DNA from: Clostridiales bacterium
GTDB lineage: Bacteria > Bacillota > Clostridia > Saccharofermentanales > Saccharofermentanaceae
Length of the DNA: 64,000 nucleotides
Assembly (NCBI GenBank): GCA_017478485.1
Contig: JAFVDI010000013.1
Coordinates: 21,192-85,191 of the forward strand
Direction: 5' to 3'
Shown here: positions 17,732 to 26,608 of the stretch, one piece after another
Layout: each line of letters begins with the position of its first letter
How positions within the stretch are numbered: position 1 is the stretch's first letter
Notes under the pieces: model-generated
The model's input: only the letters and a program-made list of their open reading frames with translations
Databases searched by the model: none
Told to the model about the DNA's origin: nothing
Position numbers and translations under genes: made by a program

Positions 17732-19249
17732 ATGAAAAAGGGACTCATAAAGACCACATCATTAACGCTTGCTCTCGGAATGAGCATTGCGTGCTTTGCT
17801 TCGTGCGCCAAGACAGAAGGCAACGCCATACCTGCTCCTTCGACTGAAGCAACCGCAGCATCTTCAGCTGTTCCATCTGAAACATCTTCCGCTGACAGCC
17901 GGTCTGAAACAAAGGTTACCTATACAATTGACAACATCCGCGGGTTCATAGTCGGCGTTGACGATCCCGTCGAACTTCCTGACGGCTCAAAGAAAGTCAT
18001 GGTGAACTTTGACAACGCGGCAACAACTCCGGCTCTTAAACCCGTAATGGAAGAGGTTGACTCAAAACTCAAGACATACGGTTCGATCGGAAGAGGCTTT
18101 TCTGCGAAGTCAAACATTTCCACGGAGATATATGAGAATACAAGAGACAAAGTCTTAAGCTTCGTAAACTGCTCGTACCCTGAATACACTTGCGTATATG
18201 TAAACAGCACGACTGACGGCCTCAACAAGCTCGCTTCAGCACTCATTACGAGCAAGAACGACATCGTCCTCGCAACCCGCATGGAGCATCACTCGAACGA
18301 TCTTTCCTGGCGAAACCGCTGCAAGGTCATCTACGCCGATGTTGATGATCAGGGACGCATCAAGTATGACGAGATCGAAAAGCTGCTCAAGAAGAACAAG
18401 GTCAAGTACGTAACCGTCACGGCCGCTTCCAACGTAACCGGCTATGTTACAGACGTTCACCGCATCGCAAAGATGGCTCACAAGCACGGGGCAAAGATAA
18501 TCGTTGACGGCGCCCAGATCGTAGCACACAAGTCTTTCTCGATGACCGGAAACACGCCCGACGAAAACATCGATTTCTTCGTTTTCTCCGCTCACAAGAT
18601 GTATTCACCTTACGGCGGCGGCGCGATAGTCGGCCTTACGGATGAGCTTGGCAAGCATATGCCGAAATTCTACGGCGGCGGAATAGTCGACATCGTAACC
18701 GATAACACGGTAACTTATACGGACGCACCTCATCTTTATGAGGCAGGTTCCCCGAATTACCCCGGCGTTGTAGGCCTCGGAAAGTCGATCGACGTTCTCA
18801 ACGAAGTCGGTTTCGAAAGCATCTCCGCTCACGAGCAGAAACTCATGAAGAAGATGATCGACGGCCTCAAGCAGCGCAAAAACGTTGTCATTTACGGCGA
18901 TATCGATGACATCAGCGACAGAGTCGGTGTCATTACATTCAAATTTACCGATATCAATTCAGCTCTCCTTGCAACCAAACTTGCAAACGCCGGAGCAGGC
19001 ACACGCAGAGGCGCTTTCTGTGCACATCCTTACGTTTGGAGGCTCATGGGCGTTTCCAATGAGCAGGCCAGGATATATGAGGGCTGCGACAGTGCCAAGA
19101 CCCCCGGCATGATCCGCGTAAGCTTCGGCATCTACAACACCGAGGAGGAAGTTGATGAATTCCTGAGACTTCTTGATCAGACCTTGGAGAACTACAGAAA
19201 CACCAACCATGAAGGAACCGACGAAGAAGATTTCGATCCTGCGTTCTGA
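17732..19249 (+). CDS. Lipoprotein carrying a class-V aminotransferase / cysteine desulfurase-like PLP domain
   Basis: A 505-aa protein. ATG 17732 has AGGAGG just upstream. It opens with a textbook lipoprotein signal: MKKGLIKTTSLTLALGMSI, lipobox CFASC near residue 27, then a Ser/Thr/Ala linker to about residue 60. From about residue 90 it is a fold-type I PLP enzyme: VNFDNAATTPALKPVM, RMEHHSNDLSWR, IIVDGAQIVAHK and FFVFSAHKMYSPYGGG, with the Lys that would form the Schiff base. Near the C-terminus RRGAFCAHPYVWR holds a Cys where SufS/CsdA enzymes carry the catalytic Cys. The domain is complete. An extracytoplasmic PLP enzyme of this class is very unusual. Monocistronic, with a terminator at 19267. 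Confidence 0.85.
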   Translation: MKKGLIKTTSLTLALGMSIACFASCAKTEGNAIPAPSTEATAASSAVPSETSSADSRSETKVTYTIDNIRGFIVGVDDPVELPDGSKKVMVNFDNAATTPALKPVMEEVDSKLKTYGSIGRGFSAKSNISTEIYENTRDKVLSFVNCSYPEYTCVYVNSTTDGLNKLASALITSKNDIVLATRMEHHSNDLSWRNRCKVIYADVDDQGRIKYDEIEKLLKKNKVKYVTVTAASNVTGYVTDVHRIAKMAHKHGAKIIVDGAQIVAHKSFSMTGNTPDENIDFFVFSAHKMYSPYGGGAIVGLTDELGKHMPKFYGGGIVDIVTDNTVTYTDAPHLYEAGSPNYPGVVGLGKSIDVLNEVGFESISAHEQKLMKKMIDGLKQRKNVVIYGDIDDISDRVGVITFKFTDINSALLATKLANAGAGTRRGAFCAHPYVWRLMGVSNEQARIYEGCDSAKTPGMIRVSFGIYNTEEEVDEFLRLLDQTLENYRNTNHEGTDEEDFDPAF

Positions 19250-19266
19250 CGCTTTTCTGCTTGCGC

Positions 19267-19301
19267 CCGCCCCGCTCCGCTTACCCGCGGGGCGGTTTTT
19301 T
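19267..19301 (+). terminator. Rho-independent terminator
   Basis: CCGCCCCGC / GCGGGGCGG perfect 9-bp stem and T6. It ends the PLP lipoprotein transcript. Confidence 0.88.
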
Positions 19302-19321
19302 ATGGTCAGTTTTCACTGTGA

Positions 19322-19413
19322 CTTATAAAAAACTGCCCGAAAAAATCCAAAAAATTATAAGAATCGGCCATTTCTTATAATTTTTGCCTCGAAAAAACGT
19401 AAAATTTTATAAG
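19322..19413. repeat. Two tandem AT-rich hairpins (CTTATAA arms)
   Basis: Unit 1: CTTATAA 19322-19328 / TTATAAG 19355-19361. Unit 2: CTTATAATTTT from 19374 / AAAATTTTATAAG ending 19413. The loops contain CGAAAAAA, the complement of the TTTTTTCG loop motif in the 6.9 kb array. The rest of the gap up to 19526 shows nothing else. Confidence 0.6.
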
Positions 19414-19526
19414 TCCCCGGCAACTGTGGGGCATCATGGGCCATGCATCCCATCTGCAAATTAATAAGGCGCCCCGGCCATAAACCGAAGCGCCGCATTG
19501 AAAAGTTATAGGGGAAGGTTAAAAGC

Positions 19527-20531
19527 TTATATCTTGTTGATGCTTACATCGCCTGAAGATACCCTGATCGTCATCTCATTAGAGCCGTTTCCGTTAACGT
19601 AATCCTTGCCGTTCTTGGAAAAAGGCAGTTCGTAATTGAGCTCGCCGCTCGAAATGCGCGGATGAACGGTAAGGTCGGAATCCTCGGGGACGTAGATCTT
19701 TACGTATCCGGAGCTTGAGTGGATGTCTGAAGTCTTGGGAGCCTTGCCGAGCCTGAATTCATTGTGTCCGCTGGAGGCAGAAGACTTAAGGTCAGTGATC
19801 TCTTCGGCTTCAACGGAGATGTTGCCTGAACTTGCGTGAACGTCAACGGAAGCAGCCTTGCCGAGCAGAGCATCGATCGAACCTGAAGATGAGTTGATCT
19901 TTACTGAATCAATGCTGCCCTTCTGTCTTACAGCTACACCGCCTGAAGATGAACTGATGTCGATGGACTTGCCGTCGCCTTCCTGAGCGAAATCGATCTT
20001 GCCGGAAGACGCCTTGACCTCAGCTTCAGAGGCTGTGCATGAGAAGCCGACGTTGCCTGAAGAAGACCTTGCGATGAGCTTGTCCGTCTTGAATCCGGAG
20101 AAGTCCATGTTGCCTGATGAGACCTTAACGGTGAGGTTTTCGAGGGCCTGTGATCCGGGGACGGTGATCTCAAGGTCCTTTTCGATCTTGAAGAAAGAGA
20201 TCTTGTTTGTTGAGGCGCAGAACCTTACATAGAGTGTGCTTCCGTCGACCCAGGTGTGAACCTTATGTTCCTCTGAAAGTGTTGTATTTGCAGTCTCCTT
20301 GATAGTGACCTTGTCGGAATCGGTTCCCCTGAACTTAACGTCACCTGAAACATAGTCGATGTTGATCGTCGTGATCTTGTCCGTTATCTCGCGGTCGCCT
20401 GCAGTGTACTTGTCTGCGTTGTCGTAATTGTATACGAAGAAGGTGAAGATCCCGCCCGAGCATCCGGTAAGACAAAGTGCAGATGTTGTGAGAAGTCCGA
20501 AAACAGCCTTAAGTAAATTATTTCTTTTCAT
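19527..20531 (-). CDS. DUF4097-type beta-helix lipoprotein of the ECF operon
   Basis: A 334-aa protein. Lipobox CLTGC at about residue 24 (MKRNNLLKAVFGLLTTSALCLTGCSG). The body is a ladder of short repeats with the shared core SSGxI/V (KVSSGNMDF, RSSSGNVGF, KASSGKIDF, NSSSGSIDA, HASSGNISV, SASSGHNEF, HSSSGYVKI), as in DUF4097 adhesin-like proteins, which form a parallel beta structure. Its start overlaps the 3' end of the anti-sigma gene by 14 nt, so it belongs to the sigma/anti-sigma operon. Likely an envelope-stress-related surface protein. The biochemical role of the family is not known. Confidence 0.85.
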   Translation of the reverse strand: MKRNNLLKAVFGLLTTSALCLTGCSGGIFTFFVYNYDNADKYTAGDREITDKITTINIDYVSGDVKFRGTDSDKVTIKETANTTLSEEHKVHTWVDGSTLYVRFCASTNKISFFKIEKDLEITVPGSQALENLTVKVSSGNMDFSGFKTDKLIARSSSGNVGFSCTASEAEVKASSGKIDFAQEGDGKSIDISSSSGGVAVRQKGSIDSVKINSSSGSIDALLGKAASVDVHASSGNISVEAEEITDLKSSASSGHNEFRLGKAPKTSDIHSSSGYVKIYVPEDSDLTVHPRISSGELNYELPFSKNGKDYVNGNGSNEMTIRVSSGDVSINKI

Positions 20532-21480
20532 TCTTTTTTCCTCCCTTAAATAAAGCGATTAAAGCTCCGATGCCTGCAAGAAGCAGTCCGACAGATCCTA
20601 AGAGCACGATCGGCAGCCACGGATCTGAGTAATAAGTAACGCCTGTGATGCTTGTGGTTCTTTCCGCCATTGATGCTGCGTGTGCCAGGATCCCGTTAAG
20701 TACGCAGGCAGATGTTATCGATAATCCGACCTTAACGAGTGCGTTTGCACGAAGGTATCTGCAGATCGCAAATACTGCCCAGCAAAGTCCCACGAGCGGA
20801 AGCGAGATCGCAGATGCGAGCGGGAAAAACTGAGCGGGGCCTGCGAAGATTCCGATGCAGATCATCATGAGGATAAACGTAACCGTGTAAGCTCCCATGA
20901 TGGCGAGGCCCTTGTGTTTTCCGAGGTGCTCCCTGACGGGTCTTCTGAAGGCTATGAACGGCGCGAAAAGCATCGTCAGCCCGAAGAGCGAAGCAGATGC
21001 GGCTACGAAGAACCAGTTGCCGCCTGAATAGATGCAGCAGACTGCGAGGAGCAGCATCACGCTTGCCGTAAATGCCGTCATCGTCGTAAACATCCTGTTC
21101 TTGGACGCCACGAGCGGCACAACGATCAGCGAAGCTGCCACGAGCATTGCCGCGAGCACGATGAAGAACCATGTGAGTCCTGCGCCTGTCGCTAAGTTGA
21201 CTATGAGACATACCAGGATCGGCACCGAAAAGATCAGTCCGATTATGCTTCCTGCAAATGCGCTCTTTCTCTTGAAGAATTTCGCCTGGGAATCAATAAC
21301 TTCGTTTTTCTCTTTAACGATCTCCTCATCTATCGAGACGTCGCTCATGTCACCATACAGTTTCTTGCATGAAGGACATTCGGCGAGGTGCTCTTCGACT
21401 ATCTTTTTCGAAGATTCGCTGCATATGTCGTCTTTATATAACGGAAGAAGATCTGAGATCATATCGCAATCAAATTTCAT
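20518..21480 (-). CDS. Anti-sigma factor with zinc-finger (zf-HC2) and TM helices
   Basis: A 320-aa protein. Residues 1-45 carry the ZAS zinc motif (MKFDCDMISDLLPLY...EEHLAECPSCKKLY, H-x3-C-x2-C), the sigma-binding part of ECF anti-sigma factors. The remainder is about six or seven hydrophobic helices ending in a Lys-rich tail. It would hold the adjacent ECF sigma factor at the membrane until a signal arrives. Its start overlaps the sigma gene's end by 11 nt, giving coupled translation. Confidence 0.88.
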   Translation of the reverse strand: MKFDCDMISDLLPLYKDDICSESSKKIVEEHLAECPSCKKLYGDMSDVSIDEEIVKEKNEVIDSQAKFFKRKSAFAGSIIGLIFSVPILVCLIVNLATGAGLTWFFIVLAAMLVAASLIVVPLVASKNRMFTTMTAFTASVMLLLAVCCIYSGGNWFFVAASASLFGLTMLFAPFIAFRRPVREHLGKHKGLAIMGAYTVTFILMMICIGIFAGPAQFFPLASAISLPLVGLCWAVFAICRYLRANALVKVGLSITSACVLNGILAHAASMAERTTSITGVTYYSDPWLPIVLLGSVGLLLAGIGALIALFKGGKKNEKK

Positions 21481-21964
21481 ATTCGTCCATCCTTTCCTTG
21501 ATCTTTACTCTGGCTCTGTGATACGTTACCCGGGCCCAGGTCTCGGTCTTTCCGAAGATAGAACCGATCTCCGCGAATGACAGCTCGCCGAAGACCCTCA
21601 GCTGGAACACTTCCTTATACGGTTCCTCCATTTGGTGGAGTATGCTGTGGATCCTGATGGATGTCTGCCTGTCCGAAAGCTTTTCCTCGATCGCTCTGTT
21701 CGTATCGGGGATCTCTTCGCTCAGTTCGTCATCCTGTCTCGCATAACGGCGCTTCTCATCAATGAAGATGTTTTTCGCGATAGCGCACAGCCACGTGTAA
21801 CTGTCGCTGTCTCCCCTGAAGCTCTTCTCAGTTGATATCGCCCTGAAAAAAGTCTCCTGGGTTATCTCTTCGGCGTCGCCTCGATCCTTGGCGAGGGTCA
21901 TCACGTAGGAGAAAACCTTCATGTAAAAGGCTTCATATAGCTTTTCAGCGGTTTTCTTATCCAC
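21470..21964 (-). CDS. ECF-family RNA polymerase sigma factor
   Basis: A 164-aa protein. GTG start at 21964 with AGAAAGG upstream. Region 2 is visible as MTLAKDRGDAEEITQETFFRA and TWLCAIAKNIFIDEKRR. Region 4 is visible as EVFQLRVFGELSFAEIGSIFGKTETWARVTYHRAR. There is no region 1 or 3, as expected for ECF factors. It heads a three-gene operon (sigma, anti-sigma, DUF4097 lipoprotein). The target promoters were not identified. Confidence 0.93.
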   Translation of the reverse strand: MDKKTAEKLYEAFYMKVFSYVMTLAKDRGDAEEITQETFFRAISTEKSFRGDSDSYTWLCAIAKNIFIDEKRRYARQDDELSEEIPDTNRAIEEKLSDRQTSIRIHSILHQMEEPYKEVFQLRVFGELSFAEIGSIFGKTETWARVTYHRARVKIKERMDEYEI

Positions 21965-22136
21965 GTATCAAACAACCTTTCTCTTGTGATCTCACCTGTT
22001 AGACGGAGATATATGAGATTCGTTACAAGAAAATTCGAATTTTATCGAAAATTTTTTCGAAAAGGGCGCGGGAATGTCTGAAACGCCCCATTTCACTTTA
22101 TTTTAGCGTACTAAATTATATTCCTTTATATAGCCA

Positions 22137-22171
22137 TTACAATTAATACTGCCTTCCGGAAGTAATTGTAA
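22137..22171. repeat. Inverted repeat in the gap between the ECF operon and the 22.2 kb gene
   Basis: TTACAATTA (22137-22145) pairs with TAATTGTAA (22163-22171), and the loop contains the palindrome CTTCCGGAAG (22152-22161). There is no T-run on either strand. It may be a terminator-like or regulatory element. The remaining 280-base gap is AT-rich with no ORF. Confidence 0.4.
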
Positions 22172-22244
22172 CATTGTTAAATTCATCTGATTCACAGTAT
22201 TAAGTCAGCCTGCTTCGGTCAGATCAAGTCTGTCCGGCATCCTT

Positions 22245-23288
22245 TCAAGCCTTCAAGAACCTGTCCAGGTCTTCCGAATACATCTGATAGATACCGTAGA
22301 TAAGCTGCTGTCTGGCCACGCGAACCTGGTAATCGTAGAGGTCTTTGAGGAGGATCGGCGTCGCAAAGGCGATCTTTGCAGCATTTGCGATGTTCATCTT
22401 GAACCTCGCGTTGCCCTTGTCGAGTTTGTCAAAGTCGATCGTTTCTATCTCTTTGAGGAAAGCCTCGTAATCGGCCTTTTTATCGAGTTTCTTGGTATCG
22501 CAGGCGATGTATGCGTCAGTGCCGCCCCAGCCGTAGGAGACGCCGTGCTTTTCGAAACGCTTGACCGATGACTTGCGGCAGTTCTCCGAGCTCTTCAAAG
22601 ATCCGATGAAGATCTTCTTCTGGCCGGCAACGCGCCCTGCCAAAACCTTCTGGTAGAACTTCTCGTCCGCGATGATCACATAGACCGAGCCGTCTTTCGT
22701 GCCCACGACTCCGTCCTCGGTATCGTCATTTCGGTCGATGAGCTGCGCCATAGCCTGCGCGAGCATCTCGTCCTTTGCGACTATTACGAGCGAACTGTCG
22801 TAACTTTCAGGCTTGACCAACAGGCTCTCCGCGTACTGCGAGAGCTCGACCGCGTTCTGCATCGTCTTGGCGCCTGCGATCCCCGTGACCGTGTGGGCGA
22901 GGTGGATCGGGTCTGCCAGCGAAAGGATGCTGATGAGCTTTCCGTAGGATTCCTCGGGGACATCTGCAAGTAGGGTCTTTCCTATCAGAGCGACGGGGAA
23001 GATCGCTCCGACTACGCCTAAGATCGTATCAACGCTCTTTTTGGCGAGATCCGGGCGGTTTGCAAGCATTTCCGCGGTATCTATCATCTTGAGGACGTCG
23101 CCTGCCGTATTCCAGCCGTTGGCGACTTTATCGTCGACACCTAGTTTTTCCTTGAGTTCTTCCCTTGCTTCTTTGTCGAGCTTGGCACTGCCGATCTGCT
23201 CCTGCATCGCGCCGACCAGTTCATTAAGCGTACCCTTAGGCAGCTTATCGAGAACCTCTGCGCTCATTGCGATAGTCTTGTTTGCCAT
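22245..23288 (-). CDS. Hypothetical protein, helical, possible membrane-associated segment
   Basis: A 347-aa protein with start ATG 23288; GGAGG lies 11 nt upstream. The N-terminal 60 residues are charged helix (LDKEAREELKEKLGVDD). A hydrophobic stretch near residues 85-110 (TILGVVGAIFPVALIGKTLLA) could insert in the membrane. The C-terminal part is mixed alpha/beta with VYVIIADEKFYQKVLAGR and a Lys-rich region. I do not recognise the family. Its neighbour upstream is the GGDEF gene 33 bp away on the same strand, so they may be co-transcribed. Confidence 0.65.
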   Translation of the reverse strand: MANKTIAMSAEVLDKLPKGTLNELVGAMQEQIGSAKLDKEAREELKEKLGVDDKVANGWNTAGDVLKMIDTAEMLANRPDLAKKSVDTILGVVGAIFPVALIGKTLLADVPEESYGKLISILSLADPIHLAHTVTGIAGAKTMQNAVELSQYAESLLVKPESYDSSLVIVAKDEMLAQAMAQLIDRNDDTEDGVVGTKDGSVYVIIADEKFYQKVLAGRVAGQKKIFIGSLKSSENCRKSSVKRFEKHGVSYGWGGTDAYIACDTKKLDKKADYEAFLKEIETIDFDKLDKGNARFKMNIANAAKIAFATPILLKDLYDYQVRVARQQLIYGIYQMYSEDLDRFLKA

Positions 23289-23321
23289 CTTGGGTCACCC
23301 TCCTTAAGATCGCAGTTTATG

Positions 23322-24473
23322 TTATCTTCTGTGCCTCTTTTCCTCGTAGAGCGCTTCATCGGCTTTGGTCAGGGCGTTCTGGAAAGCAAAGATGTCTCCG
23401 CTGTAGCTGGAATAGCCGATGCTCGCAGTGAGGTCGTATTTCGCACCCGATTCCCTGTTCAGCCTGATCATCTCGTCCTTGATGCCGGTGCACAGTGCCT
23501 GTACCTTGCTTTCTTCAGTCGTCTTCGTGACTATGATGAATTCGTCACCGCCGTAGCGCGCGATGAAGGTCTTCAGATCGCTTGCGGCACATGCATTCCT
23601 TAAAGCGTCAGCGGCGCGCCTGAGCGCATAGTCGCCCTCGACGTGGCCGTACTGGTCATTGATCTCCTTGAACTTGTTGAGGTCGATCATGAGAATGTAG
23701 TGGACAGCCTTATCGCCGCCCGTTTTGTTTGATTCACTGACGATATACTTTTTGAGCTGATTCCTGTTGTTCAGACGGGTCAGGTCATCGATCGAGACCT
23801 GGTCATGGAGCGCAACAAGATAGACGTAAAGGATCATCAGGGTGCTCGCAAAGCAGAATACCGGAGCCTTGAACCAGAGATGCTGGACGATGCCGAAGAG
23901 CAAGATGATCATCGGATAAACGGCGCATGTCAGGTACTGTGCCCTGACAGTGTAGTTTTCGCGCCTGAAAGCCCTGATGATCGTTCTGACACAGCTTAAA
24001 AAGATGTACATGACCGGAACGCTCAGGAAGAAAAGGTTATACAGCGGACGGATATTATATTCCCCGTCCATGACGATATTCGGGAAGAATGCGAACAATA
24101 CCACGTTCAGGATGGTGCACACCATCGCCGGGAGCAGAGTATAGATGCGCTGTCTGGTCCTTGTGATATACTTTTCGCCCTGTGACAGCTCAACATAGAT
24201 GAACCAGAATCCCGTGATCAGGCTGAGAACTATTGCGTTCGTTATGTTGAAGGCCGATACCAGGAAACGCGTGCGCGGAATGATCCCGTTCAGGACCTGG
24301 ACCCAACCTATGTCGCTTAAAAAATAGATAATGTTGCTGAAACAGATGTTGAGGAAAACGAGCTGCTTTGCCTGTCTGCCGGCAACGGACAGCTCTTTAA
24401 GGATCATCATCAAAAAGATAATGATGCAGATAATGTTCGACTCTATGTAGAAAAAAGTATAATCGATTACCAT
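23322..24473 (-). CDS. Diguanylate cyclase (membrane GGDEF protein)
   Basis: A 383-aa protein from ATG 24473; the frame extends to 24587 but without a ribosome binding site. About seven hydrophobic helices fill residues 5-205, then a GGDEF domain: DDLTRLNNRNQLKKYI, MIDLNKFKEINDQYGHVEGD and the intact signature ARYGGDEFIIV. No RxxD inhibitory site sits at the usual place before the signature, so product inhibition may be absent. It should make c-di-GMP, opposing the EAL protein at 2.5 kb. TATAAT lies 6 nt before the ATG, so the mRNA may be leaderless. Confidence 0.88.
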   Translation of the reverse strand: MVIDYTFFYIESNIICIIIFLMMILKELSVAGRQAKQLVFLNICFSNIIYFLSDIGWVQVLNGIIPRTRFLVSAFNITNAIVLSLITGFWFIYVELSQGEKYITRTRQRIYTLLPAMVCTILNVVLFAFFPNIVMDGEYNIRPLYNLFFLSVPVMYIFLSCVRTIIRAFRRENYTVRAQYLTCAVYPMIILLFGIVQHLWFKAPVFCFASTLMILYVYLVALHDQVSIDDLTRLNNRNQLKKYIVSESNKTGGDKAVHYILMIDLNKFKEINDQYGHVEGDYALRRAADALRNACAASDLKTFIARYGGDEFIIVTKTTEESKVQALCTGIKDEMIRLNRESGAKYDLTASIGYSSYSGDIFAFQNALTKADEALYEEKRHRR

Positions 24474-24604
24474 ATTGCGATTATAACACCTTAAACATGG
24501 GCTAACCCGGAATTTAAAAAGATAAAATATATTATTAACGAAGGTGCAACATTTCATCATCAAATACTGTATATTGTTTGTGAACATATCAGGAGGGAAC
24601 CGGG

Positions 24605-25075
24605 ATGAAAAACCGCATAACAGCCGTAATACTCATTATCTGCTGCCTGTTTTCCCTATGTTCATGCGATTCTGAGCCTGTCATCGAAAAGGAAAACTCC
24701 ACATATCAGATCACCCGTTACGTCCTGGAGCTTACCGGCATCGACTTCACGCCTTATCTGGCTGATGCCGAGATGGAGATCGAAAAGAAGAACAGGGAAG
24801 AATTCGCATACATAAAGCTCCATCTGTACTTCAAAAAAGCCGCGGACGTGGACCTTGTCCTCAAAGAGGAAACGAATGTTGACGACGCCCCCTATGTAAG
24901 GATCCCGCCTTTCAAGGGCCACCGTTTCGCCAAGGAACTGGTGTCAATGAAATTCACCGGCCACTATATAACGGTCAAGACCGGCGGACTCACAGAATCA
25001 AGACACATCGACATCTACACCTGCAATGAAGGCCAGGGCGACGGCAGGGAATATTACGTTTATATCTTCGGCTGA
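24605..25075 (+). CDS. Small lipoprotein of unknown function
   Basis: A 156-aa protein. ATG 24605 with AGGAGGG 8 nt upstream. Signal MKNRITAVILIICCLFSL and lipobox SLCSC near residue 21. The mature part (about 135 aa) is mixed alpha/beta with many acidic residues and no domain I recognise. Its 3' end overlaps the convergent glycerate kinase gene by 16 nt. Confidence 0.72.
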   Translation: MKNRITAVILIICCLFSLCSCDSEPVIEKENSTYQITRYVLELTGIDFTPYLADAEMEIEKKNREEFAYIKLHLYFKKAADVDLVLKEETNVDDAPYVRIPPFKGHRFAKELVSMKFTGHYITVKTGGLTESRHIDIYTCNEGQGDGREYYVYIFG

Positions 25076-26154
25076 GCGAAAAGCAAAGCCGCCGTTTCTT
25101 CGCAGCTCTTCACCGCTTCTTCTTTTACCATCGTGGGAACAACAAGAGGGACTATCCTCTCAAACCCGGCCTTGAGGCATTCCTCATACCCGTCACCTAA
25201 TATGCCCGTGATCCCGTACACGGGCTTATTGTATTTCTGCGCGAGTTTCAGGACCTTGTAAGGCCCTTTGCCGCTGACGGTCTGACTGTCCATCCTGCCC
25301 TCGCCCGTCACAACAATGTCGCAGTTCCTGATGAGCTCCTCCGCGCCCGTTATCCTCAAAACGATGTCAGCACCTGACTCTACAGTTGCCCCGAGAAAGT
25401 TCTTCAGCGCAAAGCTCATTCCGCCCGCAGCGCCCGTGCCCGGCTCATAAGGATCAAAGCCTGCAATTTCTGCAAAGTTCTTAAGCCACCCGTCCATCTC
25501 CGCGCAAGCCTTAATTGAAGCACCCTTCTGCGGAGCATATACAAAACTCGCGCCGTCAGGTCCGCACAAAGGATTCGTAACGTCGCTTGCTACGGTAATC
25601 TTTACGTCCCTGCAAACAAGGCCCGCAAGATCAACGGAAACAATATCTTTCAGACCGCTGCATCCGCGGCGTGTCTCATTTCCGACCTTATCAAGAAACC
25701 TGGCTCCCAGAGCCTGCAGCATTCCGGCTCCGCCGTCATTTGTGGCGCTCCCTCCGATGCAGACAACAAGCGACTTTGCGCCGTTTTCCAAAGCGTCTTT
25801 CATGATCTCGCCGACGCCGTATGTCGTTGCATTTAAGGGATCTCTTTCATCTTCTTTAAGGAGCGTGAGGCCCGCGGCCTTTGCCATTTCGATATATGCT
25901 GTGCCTGAACCCGGAACAAAAACATAAGAGGCTTCAACGGGACTCCCCAAAGGCCCCATAACTGTAACAGTCCGCGTGACCCCGCCGGTAAAAGGCAAGA
26001 CAGCATCAATGGTCCCCTCGCCGCCGTCAGCCAGCGGAAGGACAGTTGCCTCAGCAGTAGGGCATACAGACAAGATACCGTTCTTCACGGCATTTCCCGC
26101 CTCAAGAGAAGTAAGGCTCCCCTTGAATGAATCCATTGCGATGACGAATCTCAT
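25060..26154 (-). CDS. Glycerate 2-kinase (GarK/GlxK family)
   Basis: A 364-aa protein. It phosphorylates D-glycerate with ATP to 2-phosphoglycerate in the cytosol. Visible family blocks are the N-terminal FVIAMDSFKGSLTSLEAG, PLADGGEGTIDAVL, VVCIGGSATNDGGAGMLQALG, GAAGGMSFAL and the C-terminal IVVTGEGRMDSQTVSGKGPYKV. Start ATG 26154. Length and motifs match the family. It is followed upstream on the same strand by a Nudix gene, with no obvious metabolic partner. Confidence 0.92.
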   Translation of the reverse strand: MRFVIAMDSFKGSLTSLEAGNAVKNGILSVCPTAEATVLPLADGGEGTIDAVLPFTGGVTRTVTVMGPLGSPVEASYVFVPGSGTAYIEMAKAAGLTLLKEDERDPLNATTYGVGEIMKDALENGAKSLVVCIGGSATNDGGAGMLQALGARFLDKVGNETRRGCSGLKDIVSVDLAGLVCRDVKITVASDVTNPLCGPDGASFVYAPQKGASIKACAEMDGWLKNFAEIAGFDPYEPGTGAAGGMSFALKNFLGATVESGADIVLRITGAEELIRNCDIVVTGEGRMDSQTVSGKGPYKVLKLAQKYNKPVYGITGILGDGYEECLKAGFERIVPLVVPTMVKEEAVKSCEETAALLFAQPKI

Positions 26155-26190
26155 TCAGCCTCCATACGGCAGTTATCTTTCGTGGCCCGG

Positions 26191-26589
26191 TCACCGGAAG
26201 TGGCCGGAAGACCTTATTGCTTCCACTACCTTAACATCTGCGGGCAGCCATGCGACCGAATCGAGTTCATCAGCGGAAAGCCATTTCGCGGCTTCGTGCT
26301 CGACGAGCTTCAGGTGCGAGCCTTCCTTCAGTTCTGCCCAAAAACACTGCATTGAAAGATGGAATTCCGGATAGTCCGTTTCGACCGTGATCAGGTGAGA
26401 GCCGACTGTTATCTCGGCATCGAGCTCTTCCCTGATCTCACGTGCAAGCGCTTCTTCGGCCGTTTCGCCGTTTTCGATCTTCCCGCCGGGGAACTCCCAG
26501 CCGTCCTTAAAATCTCCGTAACCGCGCTGAGTTGCGAAGATCCTGTTTTCTTCTGTGATTATCGCGGCAACTACATTTACAGTCTTCAT
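26191..26589 (-). CDS. mutT: Nudix hydrolase, MutT-like
   Basis: A 132-aa protein. I chose ATG 26589 (MKTVNVVAAII, with GGTGAAAG upstream); the longer frame to 26736 overlaps the neighbouring lipoprotein gene. The Nudix box is complete: GGKIENGETAEEALAREI then REELDAEI, after WEFPGGK, which is typical of 8-oxo-dGTP or 5-methyl-dCTP pyrophosphohydrolases. It would clean oxidised nucleotides from the cytosolic pool. Substrate choice cannot be settled from sequence. Confidence 0.87.
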   Translation of the reverse strand: MKTVNVVAAIITEENRIFATQRGYGDFKDGWEFPGGKIENGETAEEALAREIREELDAEITVGSHLITVETDYPEFHLSMQCFWAELKEGSHLKLVEHEAAKWLSADELDSVAWLPADVKVVEAIRSSGHFR

Positions 26590-26608
26590 TCTTTCACCGG
26601 GATAACGG

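Noticed and set aside
19527..20531. Autotransporter or pectin-lyase type enzyme
   Set aside because: The SSG repeats, lipobox and ECF operon context fit DUF4097; no catalytic motif is seen.
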